Assembly: GCA_002377585.1 (NCBI GenBank)
Contig: DFQC01000044.1
Location: 1-10,324 of the forward strand
Direction of reading: 5' to 3'
Length of the DNA: 10,324 bases
Source of the DNA: Anaerolineales bacterium UBA3499
GTDB lineage: Bacteria > Chloroflexota > Anaerolineae > Anaerolineales > UBA11657
Each line of letters begins with the position of its first letter. The stretch's first letter is position 1. The position numbers and the translations under genes are program-made. The notes under the pieces are model-generated. The model searched no databases, was not told the origin of the DNA, and saw nothing but the letters and a program-made list of their open reading frames with translations. Shown piece after piece: positions 1-5,867 of this stretch.

Positions 1-786
1 CAGGCTATTTTGTCACTTCCAGAGGTGGATGAATTGTTTGTTTTCCCGTCATGTGGAGATGAAACCAATTCGGTTGGTGCAGCATATTGGTATTATGCTA
101 ATAAGAAATTGACTGCCAATGAGAGGGTTGATATTGATCCTGTGGGACCCATTTATTGGGGTGGTGAATTTCATGACAATGATATAGAGTCGATATTGAA
201 TACGTACAATTTTGTTGCCAAAGATGTTAGATGGGAAAAATATGATGACGTGGAAGGTAAAGTTGCTGAATTGCTTGCTGATGGACAAGTTGTTGCTCGC
301 TTTAAGGGACGAATGGAATTTGGTGCTCGTGCACTAGGCAACCGATCCATTCTTGCAAATGCATCTAAACCAAATGTTGTGCGCTATATAAACGACATAA
401 TTAAGTCGAGAGATTTTTGGATGCCTTTTGCACCGTCAGTGCTTGCGGACTGCAGTACTGACTATTTTCGCAAACCTAAATCGGCTAAGGCATGCTATAT
501 GGTAATGTCTTTTGATACTATAAGTAACAAGCGTAAAAATATTTTTGCTGCTCTGCATCCACAGGATGGCACTGCGCGTCCACAAGAGGTTTATCCTGAT
601 GATAATCCTGATTATGAATCCCTATTACGCAAATATCAGTCCATAAGTGGGGATGGAGCGATTCTTAATACTTCATTTAACTTGCATGGCTATCCATTAG
701 TTTACTCTCCAGATGATGCTCTCAAGGTATTTGACGAGTCTGGTTTAGAATACTTGGCTCTCGGAAATTTTATAGTAGCTAAATGA
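1..786 (+). CDS. Carbamoyltransferase, NodU/CmcH/TobZ family (5' truncated by window edge)
   Basis: The reading frame is open from base 1 and ends in TGA at 784-786, giving 261 C-terminal residues. The upstream half, most of the Kae1-like domain, lies outside the window. Visible residues 14-28 look like the end of that domain (VFPSCGDETNSVGAA, the usual P-x-x-GD...GAA turn). The YrdC-like C-terminal domain follows, with the family signature GRMEFGARALGNRSIL at 103-118, then WMPFAPSVL at 140-148, a DGTARPQ segment near 189-195 and LNTSFN at 222-227. Family members use carbamoyl phosphate and ATP to form a carbamoyl-adenylate and move the carbamoyl group to a hydroxyl of a sugar or antibiotic in the cytoplasm. 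Beside glycosyltransferases, O-carbamoylation of a glycan is the likely role; the acceptor is unknown. The stop overlaps the next start (ATGA, 783-786). Family call is firm, substrate is not. Confidence 0.93.
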   Translation, partial: QAILSLPEVDELFVFPSCGDETNSVGAAYWYYANKKLTANERVDIDPVGPIYWGGEFHDNDIESILNTYNFVAKDVRWEKYDDVEGKVAELLADGQVVARFKGRMEFGARALGNRSILANASKPNVVRYINDIIKSRDFWMPFAPSVLADCSTDYFRKPKSAKACYMVMSFDTISNKRKNIFAALHPQDGTARPQEVYPDDNPDYESLLRKYQSISGDGAILNTSFNLHGYPLVYSPDDALKVFDESGLEYLALGNFIVAK

Positions 787-2447
787 AAAAAGCTTTTAGT
801 AATACATATGTGATGGCGGCTATCTGGGCGCTATTGCTTTATTTGCCTAATTTGTATGCTCTGTATTGGTCTACAATTACAGGTGGAAATTTCTCTGGAA
901 GCATAGTGAACATTCATGACCACAACGTCTATTTGTCGTCTGTTAGAGATGGCATGAATGGTGAAGTGTGGATAGGCCAGTTGCTGTTTACGACCGAAAC
1001 AGATTTGCCTCAACCACTGCATTTTGTACATGCATCCTTGTTCTATCGTTTAATAGGCTGGTTGTTTGGATTGACCAATCTTCCTATTAATCTCTTTTAT
1101 CTTGTGGTGGGATTGCTTCTCGCATTTATTGCTTTCAATGCTTATAGCAGATTGTTTACAGAATGCTTAGAAAGTCATGGGCAGGTCAAGATTGCTACTA
1201 CTTTCCTTTTTGTTTTTCCAGGATTGTTATGGATTAATCAGATATTGCAAGAATTTCCTAATGCAGAAAGTTATGTGCCAAATAATGTTCTATTCGCAGA
1301 ACTATGGGGTAATCCTAGTATGAATCCTATTACTCATAATAGTTATATGCCACATTTTGTTGCGGCCAACATTATTGTCACTTTGCTGTTTTGTAGTTTT
1401 CTGCACGTCATTCGCGATAATAGAACCAGTTATTTGCTTATGTCGGTTTATGCATTAATAGTAGCTTATTTATTGCCTTCGTTAGGTATCTTGTGGCTGG
1501 CGATTGTGTCAACTGTTTTGGTGTATCTAATATTAGTGGGACGTATGTCAGTATCCGATGTTATTCCAGTGATTCTATCTTTTATTCCATCAGGTTTGAT
1601 GTCGATCTGGTCTTATAGTCTTGCATTTCGTAGTGATTTTTGGGCTAAATATATCTATGCTAATGTAATTGTGAATGGAACTATAGATTTGCCGTTATTG
1701 ATTCTGCATATCGGCGTTTTTACACCACTTATTGTCTGGGGATCTTTCAAGCTGTTGATATTTTATGATAACAAGCACTTAGGACATGTGATAGCTACAA
1801 TTTGGTTGTTTTGGTTATTTGTTCTGGCTCTTGCATCTTTTCCTGGATCACCTCGATTCATGGATGGTATTTATTTGCCTATCAGTATTCTTGTAACTTA
1901 CATAATATCCAATATGCATAATGTCCCTAATAGTGTCAGAAAATGGTTGTATACGATAACCACATTGTTAGTGATTCCAGGAACACTGATTACTTACATT
2001 TATCCTTGGTATGGTCACCTTTATCTACATTTTTCAGATAAACGTATAAATTTGCGTAGTGACGATATATGGCCGATACGACTCTCTATAACGGAGATGG
2101 ATGCTTTGCACTGGATTAAAGACAATGTTGGAATGAATGATGTTGTAGTTGCTGGACCAATTTTTTCTAGCTTTGTTCCTGGATTTTCTGGTGCGAAAGT
2201 ATACTTAGGACATATTGGTAGGACGATTGATTTCAGTCAAAAGCTCTCAGCAGTTCAGGGAATTAATATCGTTAACAGATTGCCATCAATAGAATCTGAT
2301 GGCAGCGTTTGGTTTGTCAATACGTCTCATGAGATTGTTAGTACTCCTCAGAAAATTTACATTGATGATGGAAGTGCGCACTGTGCAGTTGCCGACTTTG
2401 ATTTAGGTGATGTATCAATATTAGAATACACTAATTGTAACTCGTAG
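783..2447 (+). CDS. Large polytopic membrane protein, GT-C glycosyltransferase-like
   Basis: The protein has 554 residues. I see an N-terminal helix (about 9-29), an extracytoplasmic loop, about nine or ten further hydrophobic segments to residue ~408, and a soluble tail of about 145 residues. The first loop carries D46-H47-x-VYL followed by R55-DG-x-x-G, a pattern I recognise from a family of large GT-C-like proteins in which an acidic residue in loop 1 is the presumed catalytic base. SPRFMDGIYLP (356-366) precedes a late helix. The tail contains ALHWIKDNV (441-449) and VYLGHIGRTIDFSQK (473-487), typical of the same proteins. GT-C enzymes use polyprenyl-phosphate sugars outside the membrane; that role is inferred here. 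The ATG overlaps the preceding stop by 4 nt and has no clear Shine-Dalgarno, suggesting translational coupling. A polymerase or other transporter-like function cannot be excluded. Confidence 0.8.
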   Translation: MKKAFSNTYVMAAIWALLLYLPNLYALYWSTITGGNFSGSIVNIHDHNVYLSSVRDGMNGEVWIGQLLFTTETDLPQPLHFVHASLFYRLIGWLFGLTNLPINLFYLVVGLLLAFIAFNAYSRLFTECLESHGQVKIATTFLFVFPGLLWINQILQEFPNAESYVPNNVLFAELWGNPSMNPITHNSYMPHFVAANIIVTLLFCSFLHVIRDNRTSYLLMSVYALIVAYLLPSLGILWLAIVSTVLVYLILVGRMSVSDVIPVILSFIPSGLMSIWSYSLAFRSDFWAKYIYANVIVNGTIDLPLLILHIGVFTPLIVWGSFKLLIFYDNKHLGHVIATIWLFWLFVLALASFPGSPRFMDGIYLPISILVTYIISNMHNVPNSVRKWLYTITTLLVIPGTLITYIYPWYGHLYLHFSDKRINLRSDDIWPIRLSITEMDALHWIKDNVGMNDVVVAGPIFSSFVPGFSGAKVYLGHIGRTIDFSQKLSAVQGINIVNRLPSIESDGSVWFVNTSHEIVSTPQKIYIDDGSAHCAVADFDLGDVSILEYTNCNS

Positions 2448-2514
2448 TTCACTGAACTTAGCAAATCAATGATTAACAGTTTCATAGATGTAAATACTTA
2501 AGTTGAACAGTGAA
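2448..2514. repeat. Imperfect inverted repeat in the 95-nt gap before the small-protein gene
   Basis: The left arm TTCACTGAACTTA (2448-2460) begins directly after the stop of the membrane-protein gene. The right arm TAAGTTGAACAGTGAA is at 2499-2514. The arms pair as TTCACTG with CAGTGAA and ACTTA with TAAGT, with about three unpaired bases on one side and roughly 38 nt between them. No U-tract follows, so it is not a classic intrinsic terminator. It could be an operator pair, an RNA hairpin protecting or attenuating the downstream message, or chance. Confidence 0.3.
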
Positions 2515-2527
2515 CGGAGATTAAAAT

Positions 2528-2534
2528 AAAGGAG
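2528..2534 (+). promoter_or_regulatory. Shine-Dalgarno site fixing the GTG start at 2543
   Basis: AAAGGAG ends 8 nt before the GTG at 2543. It decides the start, because the nearby ATG at 2538 is followed by AAG and then a TGA stop. It is the best ribosome-binding site in the window, at the head of the three-gene module. Confidence 0.75.
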
Positions 2535-2542
2535 TCAATGAA

Positions 2543-2797
2543 GTGAAATACATTAAATCCACAATAGAAATGTTAGTTTGGAGTGTGATGTTTGGCGCTA
2601 TATATGTGCAGCCTGTTAGCGCATATCTGGATCCAGGGGGTGGCAGTCTTATCATTCAATTTTTACTAGCTAGCATAGTTGGTATATTGTTTGTGATCCG
2701 ACAATTTTGGGGTCGTATCATTAGTTTTATAAAACGATTTGTTGTTAGTGATGTAGACTCCGATTATAAGCAGGATACAGATAGTAATAATGACTAG
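2543..2797 (+). CDS. Small YLDPGGGS membrane protein
   Basis: This is an 84-residue protein with a GTG start set by the strong AAAGGAG site. Residues 1-27 look like a signal peptide: basic K2/K5, a hydrophobic core at about 10-22, and an A-x-A-like end PVSA. Cleavage after A27 would leave a mature N terminus of YLDPGGGS (28-35). A single membrane helix follows (about 36-53), then a basic stretch (R53, R58, K64, R65) and an acidic hydrophilic tail (69-84). I recognise the YLDPG-x-GS motif from many unnamed small proteins encoded beside surface-polysaccharide genes; I know of no established function. If cleaved, the protein is anchored with the motif outside and the tail in the cytoplasm. The stop overlaps the next start by 8 nt, tying its translation to the methyltransferase-like gene. 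A partner or regulatory role is plausible but unproven. Confidence 0.82.
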   Translation: MKYIKSTIEMLVWSVMFGAIYVQPVSAYLDPGGGSLIIQFLLASIVGILFVIRQFWGRIISFIKRFVVSDVDSDYKQDTDSNND

Positions 2798-4190
2798 TAG
2801 TTGCAGACGAATTCATCGAAGCTCATTCCGTGATCCGAGCGGATTCCTTTTTGAGACAGATGATATATTGTATAGACAGGTAAATAATTCATATAAATCA
2901 CACTATGATTATTTGATTGATTCTGGTTTGTACGAAGAATTAGTGGCTTTGAAGATGATGATACCTCATAAAGAGGTTGATACTGCTTTGGCTGTATCTG
3001 ATTCTGCATATAAGGTTTTACGTCCTCAAGTAGTTAAGTTTATATCTTATCCGTATGAATGGTGCTTCAGCGAGCTAAAGCACGCAGCTTTAGCAATGTT
3101 AGATATACAAAAGATTGCTTTCAAGTATGGAATGTGCCTCAAAGATGCTTCCGCATATAATATACAGTTTGTGGATGGGCACCCTATGCTTATCGATACA
3201 TTGTCTTTTGAGATTTATGAAGAGGGTAGCCCTTGGGTAGCTTACCGGCAATTTTGTCAGCACTTTCTTGTAACCTTGGCTTTGATGTGCCATGTTGATG
3301 TTAGACTTGGTCAGTTGTTGCGTGTACATTTGGATGGGATTCCTCTAGATATGGCAAGTGGTCTATTGCCCTTGAGGACTTATCTACAATTTGGCATTTT
3401 GAGTCATATACATCTACATGCTAGAAGTCAAACATTGTTTTCTGATAAACCAATTTCTACTGCTAATAAGACAGTTAACCGTGTAGCATTGCAAGGAATC
3501 ATTGATAGTTTATATGTAGCTGTTAAACGTCTGAAATGGCGCCAAGGAAACACCGACTGGTTTGATTATTACTCAGATACCAAGCACAATTATTCTTCAG
3601 AGGGTGCAAACCATAAAAAAAATATTGTTCAGGACTATATAAAGGATATTTCTCCAACATTAGTGTGGGATTTGGGTGCAAATGATGGTACTTATAGTCG
3701 ACTTGCAACTAGTCAAGGCATACTCACAGTGGCTTTTGATAGTGATCCTACGGCTGTTGAAATAAATTATCTTGATTCTGTAAGCAAGGGAGACATTCAT
3801 ATGATACCTCTCTTGCTTGATCTGACTAATCCTAGTGCTGATATTGGATGGAGCAATGAAGAGAGGCTATCGCTGTTGAGACGTGCTCCTGCTGACTTGG
3901 TTATGGCATTAGCGATTGTGCATCATTTAGTTATTTCGAACAATGTTCCTTTTGTGAGATTAGCGGAATGGTTTTCTTTGATGGGCAAAACACTAATTGT
4001 TGAATTTGTTCCGAAAAGCGATTCGCAAGTAGCTAGACTTCTTAGCTATAGGAAAGATGTTTTTGACGATTATACTAGGACTGCTTTTGAACGAGCATTC
4101 GAGAAATTGTTTGTAATAATGAAAGTGTCAAATATCAATGATTCTAATCGTTTGATTTACCTCATGCAAAATAGATCTGATCTAAAATGA
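2790..4190 (+). CDS. Kinase-like N-terminal region fused to class I SAM-dependent methyltransferase
   Basis: This is a 466-residue soluble protein in two parts. The C-terminal part (about 255-466) is a Rossmann-fold methyltransferase: motif I is WDLGANDGTYS (293-303) after the first strand, the acidic residue closing strand 2 is D317 (AFDSDP), and ALAIVHHL (373-380) occupies the motif IV/post-IV region. The N-terminal part (about 10-250) has LKDASAYNIQF (117-127) followed by MLIDTLSFE (133-141). The spacing D119-x4-N124...D136 resembles the catalytic and metal-binding loops of protein kinases and aminoglycoside phosphotransferases. The whole layout matches proteins annotated as class I SAM methyltransferase or nodulation protein NoeA-like, usually near polysaccharide genes. 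It probably methylates a glycan or lipid-linked end group in the cytoplasm; the acceptor is unknown. The start overlaps the upstream gene by 8 nt with only a distant AGGA (2772-2775); the stop overlaps the next ATG by 4 nt. Confidence 0.85.
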   Translation: MTSSCRRIHRSSFRDPSGFLFETDDILYRQVNNSYKSHYDYLIDSGLYEELVALKMMIPHKEVDTALAVSDSAYKVLRPQVVKFISYPYEWCFSELKHAALAMLDIQKIAFKYGMCLKDASAYNIQFVDGHPMLIDTLSFEIYEEGSPWVAYRQFCQHFLVTLALMCHVDVRLGQLLRVHLDGIPLDMASGLLPLRTYLQFGILSHIHLHARSQTLFSDKPISTANKTVNRVALQGIIDSLYVAVKRLKWRQGNTDWFDYYSDTKHNYSSEGANHKKNIVQDYIKDISPTLVWDLGANDGTYSRLATSQGILTVAFDSDPTAVEINYLDSVSKGDIHMIPLLLDLTNPSADIGWSNEERLSLLRRAPADLVMALAIVHHLVISNNVPFVRLAEWFSLMGKTLIVEFVPKSDSQVARLLSYRKDVFDDYTRTAFERAFEKLFVIMKVSNINDSNRLIYLMQNRSDLK

Positions 4191-5725
4191 CCAAACAAAT
4201 AACTGTTCATCCGATTCTTTTTGGCATATATCCAGTCCTATTTCTTTTTTCGAGAAATGTTTGGCAAACAAAAGCTAATGTCATTTGGGTCCCGTTGACA
4301 ATAGTGTTATGTACAGTGATATTGTTGTGGTGGTGTGTGACATTTATTATCAAAGATAGTGGTAAAGCAGCATTGATTGTCTCATTTTTTCTTATTCTGT
4401 TTTTTGTCTATTCGAATGTGCATGACGTATTGTTCGTACAGCATGGTTTATTGTTTGGTAGGCATAGATATCTATTACCGCTTATCGGTCTTCTATGGTC
4501 TGTTGCCACATATTTGATTGTGCGTTGGTTGGTTAATGTGACTACAGCGAACCTTTTTCTAAATATAGTGGGAGCCACTTTGGTATTAGCCACTATCCCT
4601 AATTTAGGTGACTGGGTTGTTAACAAAACGGCTATATCAAAGGATCAAATAAAAGCTATACGTCCAGGGAATTATGAACAAGTCACATTGAATTTGCCTG
4701 AGGATCCCCCGTATATATATTACATAATACTAGATGGATATATGCGTTCGGATTTGCTTGAAGAAGTTTTGCAATATAACAATAGTAAGTTTGTAAGTTA
4801 TCTGGAGAACAAAGGGTTTTATGTAGCTTCTAAGAGTCGTAGTAATTATCCATATACATTCTTATCGATACCCTCTGCATTGAATATGGAATACATAAAT
4901 TATCTCGGTGATACAGTGGGCAGCGAATCGCATGATGTTCTTGCATCTTACCCATTAATTCAAGCGAATAGGGTAGGCCAGTTGTTAAAATCAGTCGGAT
5001 ATAGATATGTACAGGTCAGTTCTGGATGGTCTGGAGCTGATAGAAGTCTTATTGCAGACGATGTTTTTACCTGGAAAAACAAAGGTCCCGAACAGGCATT
5101 CCTATCATTGCTTGTTGAAATGACTGCTGTTTATCCTCTAGTTCAACCCATACTGGACGATTGGCAAGATGAGCGAGGATCTATCTTGTTTGCCTTTGAT
5201 GAGATTACCAAAGCAGGCTTGCATGAAAGCCCGACTTTTGTTTATGCTCATATTATTTCTCCACATCCGCCTTATGTATTTGGTGCTGATGGAGAATATG
5301 TTGATGAGCCTGAAGAAGGCTGGACTACTGAAAGTGCGCAAGGTGCATATCTTAATCAACTGATTTACACAAACAACAAAGTAGTGGAATTAGTAGATAG
5401 ATTGTTGGCACAACACACAACACCTCCAATTATTATTATTCAAGCTGATCATGGTTGGGCATGGGCAGTTGGTTGGGACCCAAATCCAAGTATTGCACTG
5501 GACGAACAGTTTGACATGGATCAAGTGTTTGGAATCCTGAATGCTTATTATTTACCTGATGGCAAGAATAAATTATACGATTCAATTTCTCCAGTCAACT
5601 CTTTTAGAGTTATTTTTAACACATATTTTGATGCAAAATTGCCATTGTTACAAGACAAAAATTATTTTTCTATTTATTATGAAAGCCCATATAGTTTTTC
5701 AGATGTCACTGATAGTATTGACTAA
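4187..5725 (+). CDS. Membrane-anchored sulfatase-like hydrolase/transferase (alkaline phosphatase superfamily)
   Basis: The protein has 512 residues. About five hydrophobic helices (roughly 9-23, 33-55, 60-78, 94-113, 120-138) are followed by a catalytic domain from about 170 that an odd helix number would place outside the cytoplasm. Expected active-site elements are present: YYIILDGYMRSD (178-189) with D183 as metal ligand, T224 in SNYPYTFLSIPS (219-230) as probable nucleophile, H360 in ISPHPPYVF (357-365), and D421-H422 in IIIIQADHGWAW (415-426). Relatives include arylsulfatases and the phosphoglycerol and phosphoethanolamine transferases. A threonine rather than the Cys/Ser of formylglycine sulfatases favours phospho-group transfer or hydrolysis. 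In this cluster it probably modifies the exported glycan or its lipid anchor. The ATG overlaps the methyltransferase stop (ATGA, 4187-4190), without a visible Shine-Dalgarno. Superfamily is secure, substrate unknown. Confidence 0.88.
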   Translation: MTKQITVHPILFGIYPVLFLFSRNVWQTKANVIWVPLTIVLCTVILLWWCVTFIIKDSGKAALIVSFFLILFFVYSNVHDVLFVQHGLLFGRHRYLLPLIGLLWSVATYLIVRWLVNVTTANLFLNIVGATLVLATIPNLGDWVVNKTAISKDQIKAIRPGNYEQVTLNLPEDPPYIYYIILDGYMRSDLLEEVLQYNNSKFVSYLENKGFYVASKSRSNYPYTFLSIPSALNMEYINYLGDTVGSESHDVLASYPLIQANRVGQLLKSVGYRYVQVSSGWSGADRSLIADDVFTWKNKGPEQAFLSLLVEMTAVYPLVQPILDDWQDERGSILFAFDEITKAGLHESPTFVYAHIISPHPPYVFGADGEYVDEPEEGWTTESAQGAYLNQLIYTNNKVVELVDRLLAQHTTPPIIIIQADHGWAWAVGWDPNPSIALDEQFDMDQVFGILNAYYLPDGKNKLYDSISPVNSFRVIFNTYFDAKLPLLQDKNYFSIYYESPYSFSDVTDSID

Positions 5726-5806
5726 ATTAAAGGCTGAGAGTAGATCCATCGATTGTGCGGTTTTCTAGTGAGTGCAGAGATTATATCAATCGGAATTGTG
5801 TTGCTG

Positions 5807-5826
5807 TGTCATTACAAACTATGACA
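5807..5826. repeat. Short perfect inverted repeat in the 142-nt gap before the second membrane-protein gene
   Basis: TGTCAT (5807-5812) and ATGACA (5821-5826) are separated by 8 nt, a geometry compatible with a dimeric regulator site. The gap 5726-5867 shows no terminator hairpin with a U-tract and no convincing -35/-10 pair. An arm this short can arise by chance. Confidence 0.2.
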
Positions 5827-5855
5827 TCTGTAATAATTTATTTGAATAAGAATGT

Positions 5856-5860
5856 AAGGA
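5856..5860 (+). promoter_or_regulatory. Shine-Dalgarno site favouring the GTG start at 5868
   Basis: AAGGA lies 7 nt before GTG at 5868 and 16 nt before the in-frame ATG at 5877. The spacing favours the GTG. Confidence 0.55.
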
Positions 5861-5867
5861 TTGTAGA

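Noticed and set aside
5734..5739. CTGAGA, a TPP-riboswitch-like hexamer in the gap after 5725
   Set aside because: None of the other conserved TPP riboswitch elements or a matching fold is visible in the 142-nt gap, and the downstream gene is unrelated to thiamine.
5541..5768. Overlapping + strand open frame of 75 codons at the end of the sulfatase-like gene
   Set aside because: It lies in another frame of a gene with intact active-site motifs, has no recognisable domain, and has no ribosome-binding site that would mark it out.
5796..5825. TTGTGT - 18 nt - TATGAC as a promoter
   Set aside because: It matches the consensus hexamers at only 3/6 and 4/6 positions; AT-rich DNA gives such matches by chance.
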